From NCBI RefSeq assembly GCF_901827205.1, contig NZ_LR594675.1, positions 5,946,001 through 6,010,000 on the forward strand: a stretch of 64,000 nt of DNA, written 5' to 3'. The notes beneath the pieces are model-generated. The model had not been told where the DNA came from. It ran no database searches and saw only the letters and a program-made list of their open reading frames with translations. Positions within the stretch are counted from its first letter, which is position 1, and each line of letters starts with the position of its first letter. Positions 25,820 to 34,169 of the stretch are shown piece by piece. The translations under genes were made by a program, and so were the position numbers. This DNA is from Variovorax sp. PBS-H4 (GTDB lineage: Bacteria; Pseudomonadota; Gammaproteobacteria; Burkholderiales; Burkholderiaceae_C).

Positions 25820-26386
25820 CTAGCGTGCCGCTTCAAGCGGCGGATAGCTGGGCGGCAACGGCGGCAGCGAGGCGGACGAGCTGTCGGCGTCAGCGTCCTT
25901 GCCTTTGTCCTTGGAAGGCTCGAACTTCTTGAGCTGGTCTTCGGTGGCCTCCAGCACCGGCACCTTGCCGGCTCGCCCGCGGGCATCGACCGCGGCGACG
26001 AATTCCTGCTCGCTGGGCATCGTGTCTCCCTCGAAGCGATCGAGGACGTCGCCGTTGAAGAAAACGGTGAGTCGCCGCTGCTGGGGATCGACACCCTGGC
26101 GCCGGATCGTGAAGACATAGTCCCAGCGGTTGGTGTGAAACACGTCGGTCAACAGCGGAGTGCCGAGGATTTCACGTACCTGCTGGCGCGACATGCCCGC
26201 CTTGAGCAGATCGACCTGCTCCTTGGAGACGAAATTGCCCTGCACCACTTCGACCTTGTAGGGTGTGATTGCAGAGAGGGCACCGCGCGAGCGCTCGGTG
26301 AAGCTGCTGCAGGCCCCCAGGCTCAGCATCGTGGCGACCGCGCCGGCGAGCAGCCAGAGGCGGCTTTCTTGGGAAAACTCAGGCAT
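25820..26386 (-). CDS. bamE: Outer membrane protein assembly factor BamE
   Basis: A 188-residue lipoprotein of the BAM machine that inserts outer-membrane barrels. The signal peptide ends in LSLGAC (Cys about residue 26), and the SmpA/OmlA core has QGNFVSKEQVDLLKAGMSR and the RWDYVFTIRR strand. E. coli BamE has 113 residues; this one carries about 65 extra C-terminal residues, first charged (KDKGKDADADSSS) and then proline-rich. Divergent from fur across 90 bases, an arrangement conserved in many beta-proteobacteria. Confidence 0.92.
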   Translation of the reverse strand: MPEFSQESRLWLLAGAVATMLSLGACSSFTERSRGALSAITPYKVEVVQGNFVSKEQVDLLKAGMSRQQVREILGTPLLTDVFHTNRWDYVFTIRRQGVDPQQRRLTVFFNGDVLDRFEGDTMPSEQEFVAAVDARGRAGKVPVLEATEDQLKKFEPSKDKGKDADADSSSASLPPLPPSYPPLEAAR

Positions 26387-26476
26387 GGGAAAGGGCCGGG
26401 AGGGCAAGCGATATGATCGACCCATTGTAGCGGCTGGCCCTTCGAAGCCTCCGCCGGGACGGGCGCAGGAGTGACC

Positions 26477-26896
26477 ATGGGCAACATCGACGAACTCAAG
26501 AATACCGGCCTCAAGGCCACCTTGCCGCGCCTCAAGATTCTCGAGATCTTCCAGAACGGCGGGCAGCGCCACATGACCGCCGAAGACGTGTTCCGGGTCT
26601 TGCTCAACGAGCATTCCGACATCGGCCTGGCGACCGTCTACCGCGTGCTCACGCAATTCGAGCAGGCCGGCATTCTCGAGCGCAGCCACTTCGAGAGCGG
26701 CAAGGCGGTCTACGAGCTCAACGAGGGCAAGCACCACGACCACCTGATCTGCACCGGCTGCGGCAAGGTCGAGGAGTTCTACGACGCCGAGATCGAGCGG
26801 CGCCAGCAAATGATCTCTAAGGACAAGGGCTGGATCCTGCAGGACCACGCCATGTCGCTCTACGGGCTCTGCGCCGACTGCACGAGCAAGCGCTAG
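26477..26896 (+). CDS. fur: Ferric uptake regulator
   Basis: A 139-residue metal-sensing repressor. The N-terminal winged helix (LKATLPRLKILEIFQ, then DIGLATVYRVLTQFE) binds Fur boxes, the KHHDHLIC region supplies the regulatory metal site, and CTGC plus CADC form the structural zinc site. An AGGAG box at 26468-26471 sits 5 bases before ATG 26477; a GTG two codons earlier is inside that box and is rejected. It is divergent from bamE. I found no convincing Fur box in the shared 90-base gap. Confidence 0.96.
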   Translation: MGNIDELKNTGLKATLPRLKILEIFQNGGQRHMTAEDVFRVLLNEHSDIGLATVYRVLTQFEQAGILERSHFESGKAVYELNEGKHHDHLICTGCGKVEEFYDAEIERRQQMISKDKGWILQDHAMSLYGLCADCTSKR

Positions 26897-26949
26897 GACT
26901 GCCGCCAGGGCCGGGGCGAGCCCCTGCCAAGCGCGGCTGCGCTATTCCC

Positions 26950-27909
26950 TCAGTCGTCGTCCCGCGCGCCTTCCATCGCCTTGTGGTGCCGCGCCACGAA
27001 GTCGGCATAGGTGTCGATGCCTCGCAATTGGAGAATGGAGTTGCGCACCGCCGCTTCGACCAGCACCGCGATGTTGCGACCGGCCACAACCTGAATGATC
27101 ACCTTGCGCACCGGGATGCCCAGCACGTCCTGGGTCAGCGGCGCCGAGGGCATGCGTTCGTAGTCGCGCTCGAAGCTGTCGCGCCGCACCAGGTGCACGA
27201 TCAGCTTGAGCCGCATCTTCCGGCGCACCGCGGTCTCGCCGAAGATCGCGCGAATGTCCAGCAGGCCGATGCCGCGTACTTCCAGGAGGTTTTGCAGCAG
27301 CTCGGGGCAGCGCCCTTCGAGCGTGGTCTGGTTGATGCGATAGAGGTCGACCGCATCGTCGGCCACCAGGCCGTTGCCGCGCGAGATCAGCTCCAGGCCG
27401 AGTTCGCTCTTGCCCAGGCCCGACTCGCCGGTGATCATCACGCCAAGACCCAGGATGTCCATGAACACGCCGTGCATCGAAGTGCGTTCGGCAAAGTGCT
27501 TGGAGAGGTAGGCGCGCAGCAGGTCGATCACGAAGGCCGACGACTCGCGGGTCGCAAAAAGGGGGAGCTGCGCGCGTTCGCAGATCGACAGCAGTTGGTC
27601 CGGCGCTGCCTGGCCATCGGCCAGCACCAGCATGGGCGGCTCCAGCGTCACGATGCGCGCGATGCGCCGCACACAGTCGTCGGGCGAACCGCGCGTGAGA
27701 TAGGCCACCTCGCGCGCGCCGAGGATCTGCACGCGGTAGGGATGGATGTAGTTGAGGTAGCCGACCAGGTCTGCCGCCGATTGGGCGCGGCTGATGACGC
27801 CGGGGTCGAACTGGCGCTCCGAGGCGCCAAGGCCCGCAAGCCACTCCCAGCGCAAGGAGCCGCGGAACTCCTCGAACATCAAGTCGGCGCTGATGACGGT
27901 CGGCTTCAT
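26950..27909 (-). CDS. hprK: HPr kinase/phosphorylase
   Basis: A 319-residue bifunctional enzyme that phosphorylates and dephosphorylates a serine of the PTS protein HPr. The Walker A loop GESGLGKS is at residues 161-168, preceded by the SMHGVFMDI segment with the active His, and VRGIGLLDIRAIFGE is the HprK signature. It lies 28 bases after ptsN. In beta-proteobacteria this PTS branch is regulatory (nitrogen/carbon balance, potassium) rather than a sugar importer. The HPr gene itself is not in the window. Confidence 0.95.
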   Translation of the reverse strand: MKPTVISADLMFEEFRGSLRWEWLAGLGASERQFDPGVISRAQSAADLVGYLNYIHPYRVQILGAREVAYLTRGSPDDCVRRIARIVTLEPPMLVLADGQAAPDQLLSICERAQLPLFATRESSAFVIDLLRAYLSKHFAERTSMHGVFMDILGLGVMITGESGLGKSELGLELISRGNGLVADDAVDLYRINQTTLEGRCPELLQNLLEVRGIGLLDIRAIFGETAVRRKMRLKLIVHLVRRDSFERDYERMPSAPLTQDVLGIPVRKVIIQVVAGRNIAVLVEAAVRNSILQLRGIDTYADFVARHHKAMEGARDDD

Positions 27910-27937
27910 GCGCCAGACGCCGGACGACAGATTTGCT

Positions 27938-28405
27938 TCAAGCGACCTGGGCCGATTGCCATCCTGCGATCAGGGCATGCAGCTGGGCGGCGTCGTTGCT
28001 GGACTTGATCTGTTCGCGCAGGCCGGCATCGCTGAGCAGCTCGGCGATCTCGGAGAGTATTTCCAGATGTTTCTGGGTCGCCGCTTCGGGCACCAGAAGA
28101 AAGATCAGGAGCACCACCGGCTGCTCGTCCGGGGCATCGAAGCCAATCGGGTTCTGCAACTGGAACACCGCGGCCATCGGAGACTTCAAGCCCTTGATGC
28201 GGCCGTGGGGAATGGCCACGCCATGTCCCAGACCGGTGGAGCCCAGCCGCTCGCGGGCGAACAGGCTGTCGGTGATCAGGGCGCGGCCCAGGCCGTGAAG
28301 GTTTTCAAACAGCAAGCCCGCTTCTTCGAAAGCTCGTTTCTTGCTTGTGGCGTCGACGCTCACAAGGACTTGAGCGGGCGGCAGGATGGACGCGAGTCGG
28401 TTCAT
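27938..28405 (-). CDS. ptsN: PTS IIA-like nitrogen regulatory protein PtsN
   Basis: A 155-residue EIIA-Ntr protein. The phospho-accepting histidine is H67 in GHGVAIPHGRI, and the fold (LLIFLLVPEAATQKHLEIL) matches the mannitol/fructose EIIA family. In its dephosphorylated form E. coli PtsN controls potassium uptake and the KdpD kinase, a point of interest because kup lies in this window. It follows hpf after a hairpin terminator, so it may be partly read through or have its own start: a GC-rich hairpin with an embedded CATAAT lies just before the ATG. Confidence 0.94.
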   Translation of the reverse strand: MNRLASILPPAQVLVSVDATSKKRAFEEAGLLFENLHGLGRALITDSLFARERLGSTGLGHGVAIPHGRIKGLKSPMAAVFQLQNPIGFDAPDEQPVVLLIFLLVPEAATQKHLEILSEIAELLSDAGLREQIKSSNDAAQLHALIAGWQSAQVA

Positions 28406-28442
28406 GTTGGGGCTGGGCGGGGGCGATTATGCACCCGCCCCG

Positions 28443-28471
28443 CAAAAAGCAAAGAGCCGCCCGAAGGCGGC
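28443..28471 (-). terminator. Hairpin terminator after hpf
   Basis: On the minus strand GCCGCC (28466-28471) and GGCGGC (28456-28461) form a 6-bp stem closed by a TTCG tetraloop, followed by TCTTTGCTTTTTG. The stem, stable tetraloop and T-rich tail fit an intrinsic terminator, partial because the T run is interrupted. It lies 28 bases after the hpf stop and before ptsN. Confidence 0.75.
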
Positions 28472-28498
28472 CCGCAAGAGTGTTTGCCCGAAGAGACA

Positions 28499-28828
28499 CT
28501 ACATCACGCGCTTCGGCGCAGCGTGGAAGTGGTCTTTCAGGCACTCTTTGTGGCGCACGACCTGGCGGTCGAGCTTGTCGACCAGCTCGTCGACGGCGGC
28601 GTACAGATCAGCGTGGCTCGACTCGGCGAACATGTCACTGCCCTTGACGTGAATATTGCATTCGGCCCGTTGGCGCCTTTCTTTTTCCTTCTGCTTTTCC
28701 ACCGTGAGGATCACCTTCACATCGACCACCTGGTCGAAGTGACGGGTGATTCGGTCCAGCTTGCTCGTGACGTAGCTGCGAAGCGCGGGGGTGACGTCGA
28801 GGTGATGACCGCTGATCGTCAAATTCAT
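28499..28828 (-). CDS. hpf: Ribosome hibernation promoting factor (short form)
   Basis: A 109-residue protein of the short HPF/RaiA type (MNLTISGHHLDVTPALRSYV, FDQVVDVKVILTVEKQ) that binds the 30S decoding region and drives 70S or 100S dormancy. There is no long-form C-terminal dimerisation domain. A strong AGGAGG box sits 6 bases before the ATG. In most proteobacteria rpoN lies directly upstream of hpf; here a UvrD-type helicase does. The leader is unusually pyrimidine-rich (see the tract at 28910-28941). Confidence 0.94.
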   Translation of the reverse strand: MNLTISGHHLDVTPALRSYVTSKLDRITRHFDQVVDVKVILTVEKQKEKERRQRAECNIHVKGSDMFAESSHADLYAAVDELVDKLDRQVVRHKECLKDHFHAAPKRVM

Positions 28829-28909
28829 GAATGACCTCCTGGAATTGACGGTTGGGAAAATGGCCCTGCCTCATGGAAAGTGAAGCCTGGCCGGCGAAAA
28901 AAGAAGTGC

Positions 28910-28941
28910 GGGAGAGGGAGAGAAGAGAGAAGAGGAAGGGG
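28910..28941 (+). repeat. 32-base uninterrupted purine tract in the hpf leader
   Basis: Every base from 28910 to 28941 on the plus strand is A or G (GGGAGAGGGAGAGAAGAGAG and continuing). In the hpf mRNA this is an unstructured CU-rich segment lying about 80-110 bases before the start codon. Such tracts can adopt triplex DNA or bind RNA-binding proteins; no function is established here. Confidence 0.7.
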
Positions 28942-28948
28942 TCGGTTC

Positions 28949-28977
28949 ACTATGCCCATGCTGTCATCGAATTGCAA
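28949..28977 (-). promoter_or_regulatory. Candidate sigma-70 promoter for hpf
   Basis: On the minus strand TTGCAA (28977-28972) and CATAGT (28954-28949) are separated by exactly 17 bases; each matches 4 of 6 consensus bases. It would start hpf mRNA near 28942 with a leader of about 113 bases that includes the pyrimidine tract. A stress-sigma or RpoN start is equally possible and was not seen clearly. Confidence 0.35.
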
Positions 28978-29063
28978 TCCCTCCTGGCGCAATCCCCCGA
29001 GGGCCTTTGTGGTCAAGGCCCGCGTGCTATCAAATGTGTAGTGCTAAAGACCGCACGCCGTGC

Positions 29064-31163
29064 TCAGCTCCAAGCCGCGCGCAGCCGTTTGCGCAAGTCG
29101 ATGACCGCGGCCGGCGGCGGGACCGGGGGGGCGCTCGGGGGCGCGGGCGGCCACGTGATCTGCTCGAAACTTCGGGCCTCGGCCGACGAGATGAAGCGCG
29201 TGCGCCCCGCATAAAGATGGCGGTCCCCGCGCACGGCCTGCTGGGTCACGTAGAAGCGCTGCGGCACGATCAGGTGCAGGTGGTCGCGCGCACGCGTCAT
29301 GGCGACGTAGAGCAGGCGTCGCTCCTCCTCCAGTTCCTGGGCACCTTGCGCGACATCGGCCGGAATGCAGCCATCGACCACGTTGAGCACGTGCACCGAA
29401 CGCCATTCCTGCCCCTTCGCCGAATGGATGGTGGAGAGGATCAGGTAATCCTCGTCGAGCAGCGGGGGGCCGGGCCGGTCGCTGGTGGCCTCGGGCGGAT
29501 CGAGCGTGAGCTCGGTCAGGAAGCGCTCGCGCGAGGCATAGCCGGAGGCCAGGCGGGCCAGTTGCTCGACGTCGCCGCGGCGCAATCCGGCGTCGTCGTG
29601 CAGCCGCTCCAGGTGCGGCAGGTACCAGCGCAGCGCGAGCTCCATGTCGGCCGGCCAGGCGAGTTCGGGGGCACGCAGTTGCCCATAGATGTCTGCGAAG
29701 CGCGCCCACTCTTCCTGGGCGGCGGCAGGCGGCCGGAAAGCCTGCACCACGGCTGCCGGGTCTTGTGCCTGTGACATCGCCTCGAGCAGCCGCGCCGAGG
29801 TGGCGGGCCCGATTCCCGGGATCAGCTGGGTGACCCGGAAGCCCGCCATGCGCCCGCGCGGGTTCTGCGCAAAGCGCAGCACCGCCAGCAAGTCCTTCAC
29901 GTGCGCCGCCTCCAGGAACTTGAGACCTCCGTACTTGACGAAAGGGATGTTCCGCCGGGCGAGTTCGAGCTCCAGCGCCGCGCTGTGGCTCGAGGTGCGG
30001 AACAACACGGCCTGCGACTTCAGGGCCAACCCGCCTTCGCGGTGCGCCAGCACGCGCTCCGCCACGAAGCGGGCCTGCTGCGCCTCGTCGGGGACCAGCA
30101 CCAGTTGGGGCCGGCCCATCGAGGGCTTGTCGGTCCACAGCGTCTTGGCATGGCGTTCGGCGGCCGCAGCGATCACGGCATTGGAGACATCGAGGATCGG
30201 CTGGGTCGAACGGTAGTTGCGCTCGAGCGTGACGATCCGTGCAGGCTGGGTGAATTGCCCCGGGAAGTCGAGGATGTTGCGCACCGTGGCGCCGCGAAAG
30301 GAATAGATCGCCTGCGCGTCGTCGCCCACCACGGTGAGGCCGTGCCCATCTGGTTTGAGGGCGCGCAGGATGGCGGACTGCAGCAGGTTGGTGTCCTGGT
30401 ATTCGTCGACGAGCACATGGTCGAAGCGCGCGCCAACCTGCGCTGCGAGCGAGGGCTCGGCCACCATCTCGGCCCAGTACAGGAGCAGGTCGTCGTAGTC
30501 GAGCACCTGCTGCGCCTGCTTGGCCTCGACATAGGCGCCGAACAGGCGCTTGAGCTCGGACTCCCATTCGGCGCACCACGGGAAGGCCTGGGCCAGCACC
30601 TCGGCGAGCGGCGCGCCGCCGTTGATGGTGCGCGAGTAGATCGCCAGGCAGGTGCCCTTGCGCGGAAAGCGGCGCTCCATGGCCGCCAAGCCGATGTCGT
30701 TGCGCACCAGACCCATCAGGTCCTCGGCGTCGCCGCGGTCGTGGATCGTGAAGCTGGCGTCGAGCCCGATCTGGGCCGCATATTCGCGCAGCAGCCGGGC
30801 GCCGATGCCGTGAAAGGTGCCGGACCAGGGCAGGGCTGGCGGCGCCTCCGAGCGCAACCCGAGCACTTTCGCCAGCACCAGGCCGGCGCGCCGCTCCATC
30901 TCTTGCGCGGCGCGGCGCGAGAAGGTCAGCAGCAGGATGCGCTGCGGATCGGCACCACGCGCGATCAGGTGGGCCACCCGGTGTGCCAGGGTGCTGGTCT
31001 TGCCCGAGCCGGCGCCGGCGATCACGAGCAGCGGCCGCATGTCGGGTGCCGCTTGGCCGGCTCCGTGCTCGACGGCGGCGCGCTGTGCCTCGTTGAGTTC
31101 GGCGAGCACCGCGGCAAGGCGCTCCTCCTGGCGCAGGGGGATTGGGATCGCGACGCTGGACAT
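29064..31163 (-). CDS. UvrD/Rep-family ATP-dependent DNA helicase
   Basis: A 699-residue SF1A helicase. Q-motif region LNEAQRAAVE, Walker A GAGSGKT (50-56), motif II VDEYQDTNLLQ (253-263), motif III VVGDDAQAIYSFRGA, and near the C-terminus TIHSAKGQEWRSVHVLN and YVAMTRARDHL. It moves 3'-5' on DNA, probably in repair or in clearing stalled forks. Length is near UvrD (720), but the C-terminal region after motif VI is short and lacks a UvrD-type RNA-polymerase-binding Tudor domain, so I give no symbol. The preceding region is divergent from the corA leader. Confidence 0.9.
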   Translation of the reverse strand: MSSVAIPIPLRQEERLAAVLAELNEAQRAAVEHGAGQAAPDMRPLLVIAGAGSGKTSTLAHRVAHLIARGADPQRILLLTFSRRAAQEMERRAGLVLAKVLGLRSEAPPALPWSGTFHGIGARLLREYAAQIGLDASFTIHDRGDAEDLMGLVRNDIGLAAMERRFPRKGTCLAIYSRTINGGAPLAEVLAQAFPWCAEWESELKRLFGAYVEAKQAQQVLDYDDLLLYWAEMVAEPSLAAQVGARFDHVLVDEYQDTNLLQSAILRALKPDGHGLTVVGDDAQAIYSFRGATVRNILDFPGQFTQPARIVTLERNYRSTQPILDVSNAVIAAAAERHAKTLWTDKPSMGRPQLVLVPDEAQQARFVAERVLAHREGGLALKSQAVLFRTSSHSAALELELARRNIPFVKYGGLKFLEAAHVKDLLAVLRFAQNPRGRMAGFRVTQLIPGIGPATSARLLEAMSQAQDPAAVVQAFRPPAAAQEEWARFADIYGQLRAPELAWPADMELALRWYLPHLERLHDDAGLRRGDVEQLARLASGYASRERFLTELTLDPPEATSDRPGPPLLDEDYLILSTIHSAKGQEWRSVHVLNVVDGCIPADVAQGAQELEEERRLLYVAMTRARDHLHLIVPQRFYVTQQAVRGDRHLYAGRTRFISSAEARSFEQITWPPAPPSAPPVPPPAAVIDLRKRLRAAWS

Positions 31164-31281
31164 CGAGCGCGACTTTACTGGATATCCATCCAGATCCCAT
31201 CAGGAAAATGCAAGAGGCCGGTGACATAATCGCGCCTCGCTGCAACCGGAGACTTCGAATGGACACCGTTCCGCCTCGGCA

Positions 31282-31368
31282 GCTTTCAACTCCCCTGTGA
31301 CGTGTCGTTGGCCGGGGACTTGAAAGCGCCCCATGCCCCTTGCCAACGTCACAACACCCTCCGGGAGT
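31282..31368 (+). promoter_or_regulatory. Structured mRNA leader of corA (hairpin with loop-to-downstream complementarity)
   Basis: Arms 31282-31295 and 31314-31327 are complementary at 13 of 14 positions around an 18-base loop. All 12 bases of GCCAACGTCACA (31342-31353) are complementary to the loop (TGTGAC and GTTGGC with a 5-base bulge between). In addition ACTCCC (31289-31294) in the 5' arm is complementary to GGGAGT (31363-31368), the ribosome site of corA. The RNA could form a pseudoknot or two exclusive folds, one of which masks the ribosome site. A short open frame beginning ATG 31333 lies inside. I do not recognise a catalogued riboswitch. Confidence 0.6.
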
Positions 31369-31373
31369 GAGCC

Positions 31374-32363
<990 letters not shown>

Positions 32364-32399
32364 CCAAAAGCCGGGTGCCGCCACGGAAAGATTTGCCCG

Positions 32400-34076
32400 C
32401 TACTTCTTGTCGCGCAGCTCGCGGCGCAGGATCTTGCCCACCGGTGTCTTCGGCAAGTCGGTGCGGAATTCGATCACCCTGGGCTGCTTGTAGCCTGTGA
32501 GGTTGGCGCGGCAGAACTCGCGCACCTGCGCTTCGGTGAGCTCCGGGTTCTTCTTGACGATGACCAGCTTGACTGCCTCGGCAGTTTTCTCATCGGCAAT
32601 GCCCACTGCCGCGCACTCGAGCACGCCCGGAATCTGCGCCACCACCTCTTCGATTTCGTTCGGGTACACGTTGAAGCCCGAGACCAGGATCATGTCCTTC
32701 TTGCGATCGACGATCTTGAAGAAGCCGTGCTCGTCGACCACGCCCACGTCGCCGGACTTGAAGTAACCATCGGCCGTCATGACTTTCGCCGTCTCGTCGG
32801 GGCGCTGCCAGTAGCCCGCCATCACCTGCGGGCCCTTGATCGCGATTTCGCCAGGTTGCCCGGCCGGCACTTCGCTGCCCTCGTCGTCCAGCAGCTTCAG
32901 GTAGGTGCTCGGCAGCGGCACGCCGATGGTGCCGGTGTAAGCGGTGCTGGTGGTCGGGTTGCAGGTGGCCGAGGGCGAGGTCTCCGACAAGCCGTAGCCT
33001 TCGCAGATCGGACAGCCGGTCTTCTCGAGCCAGAGCTTGGCGACAGCGCCCTGCACCGCCATGCCGCCGCCGACGGAGACCTTGAGGTTCTTCCAGTTGA
33101 CGGTGTTGAAGTCCGGGTGGTTGGCCAGCCCGTTGAAGAGCGTGTTGACTGCCGGGAAGCTGTGGAAGGTGTGCTTGGCCAGCTCTTTGAGCACGGCTGG
33201 AATGTCGCGCGGATTCGGAATCAGGATCAGCTTGCCGCCGGTGCGCATGGACAGCATCATGTTCACCGTGAAGGCGAAGATGTGATAGAGCGGCAGCGCG
33301 CAGACGCTGGTGGGCTGCTCACCGGCCGGCACCTTCTGCATGACGGGGTCGTTCCAGGCCTCGGACTGCAGCACGTTGGCGATCACGTTCCGGTGCAGCA
33401 GCACCGCGCCCTTCGAGACGCCAGTGGTGCCGCCGGTGTACTGCAGCACCGCGACGTCATCGGGCCCGATGGCCGCGGTCTGCACCGGCCGGCCCTTGCC
33501 TTTGTCGAGCGCGTCGTTGAAGCGCACGGCGCCAGGCAGGCTGTACGCGGGCACCATCTTCTTGACGTTGCGCACCACGTAATTGACCAGCGCGCCCTTG
33601 AGCAGCCCGAGCCGGTCGCCCATGCCGCTCAGCACCACATGCTTGACCGGCGTGGCGCCCATGCATTGCTGCAGCGTGTTGCCGAAGTTCTCCATGATCA
33701 CGATGGCCTTCGAACCCGAATCCTTGAGCTGATGCTCCAGCTCGCGCGGCGTGTAGAGCGGGTTCACGTTCACCAGGATCAGCCCGGCGCGCAGGATGCC
33801 GCAAACCGCGATGGGGTACTGCAGGCAGTTGGGCATCATCACTGCGACGCGATCCCCCTTGGCCAGGCCCAGGCCCTGCAGGTAACTGGCGAAGGCGCGG
33901 CTCAGCTTGTCGACCTCGCCGTAGTCCATGTCCTTGCCCATGAAGCTGTAGGCCGTGCGATTGCCGAATTTCGAGAAGCTCTCCTCCATGAGCGCGACCA
34001 GCGATGGGTAGCGCGAAGCGTCGATGTCGGCCGGTACGCCTTGCGGGTAGCTGCTGAGCCAGGGACGGTCTGTCAT
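32400..34076 (-). CDS. fadD: Long-chain fatty-acid-CoA ligase
   Basis: A 558-residue adenylate-forming enzyme that activates long-chain fatty acids with ATP and CoA at the inner membrane. The P-loop-like YTGGTTGVSKG is at residues 213-223, CEGYGLSETSP is the adenylate-binding A5 motif, and KDMILVSGFNVYPNEIE is the FadD signature motif, with the catalytic Lys in PKTPVGKILRREL. Length equals E. coli FadD (561). It follows the transhydrogenase genes on the same strand after a hairpin. Confidence 0.95.
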   Translation of the reverse strand: MTDRPWLSSYPQGVPADIDASRYPSLVALMEESFSKFGNRTAYSFMGKDMDYGEVDKLSRAFASYLQGLGLAKGDRVAVMMPNCLQYPIAVCGILRAGLILVNVNPLYTPRELEHQLKDSGSKAIVIMENFGNTLQQCMGATPVKHVVLSGMGDRLGLLKGALVNYVVRNVKKMVPAYSLPGAVRFNDALDKGKGRPVQTAAIGPDDVAVLQYTGGTTGVSKGAVLLHRNVIANVLQSEAWNDPVMQKVPAGEQPTSVCALPLYHIFAFTVNMMLSMRTGGKLILIPNPRDIPAVLKELAKHTFHSFPAVNTLFNGLANHPDFNTVNWKNLKVSVGGGMAVQGAVAKLWLEKTGCPICEGYGLSETSPSATCNPTTSTAYTGTIGVPLPSTYLKLLDDEGSEVPAGQPGEIAIKGPQVMAGYWQRPDETAKVMTADGYFKSGDVGVVDEHGFFKIVDRKKDMILVSGFNVYPNEIEEVVAQIPGVLECAAVGIADEKTAEAVKLVIVKKNPELTEAQVREFCRANLTGYKQPRVIEFRTDLPKTPVGKILRRELRDKK

Positions 34077-34118
34077 CGATATGTCTCCTCAATGGATTCT
34101 GGATTCTGGTTACGGAAA

Positions 34119-34148
34119 CGCCGCCCGGCCTTCTCGGCTCGGGCGGCG
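34119..34148 (-). terminator. Possible weak terminator between pntB and fadD
   Basis: CGCCGCCCG (34140-34148 read on minus) and CGGGCGGCG (34119-34127 on minus) form a perfect 9-bp GC stem around a 12-base loop, followed on the minus strand by only TTTCC. The stem is strong but the T run is short, so it may attenuate rather than stop transcription, or serve as an RNA stability element protecting the pnt mRNA 3' end. Confidence 0.45.
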
Positions 34149-34169
34149 TGCCACGGAGCGCCGCCGCTC

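Noticed and set aside
26387..26476. Fur box in the bamE-fur gap
   Set aside because: GCGATATGATCGACC resembles only part of a Fur box and too few positions match.
28441..28500. CRISPR-like or palindromic repeats near hpf
   Set aside because: They are two local hairpins, one an evident terminator; there is no repeat/spacer pattern anywhere in the window.
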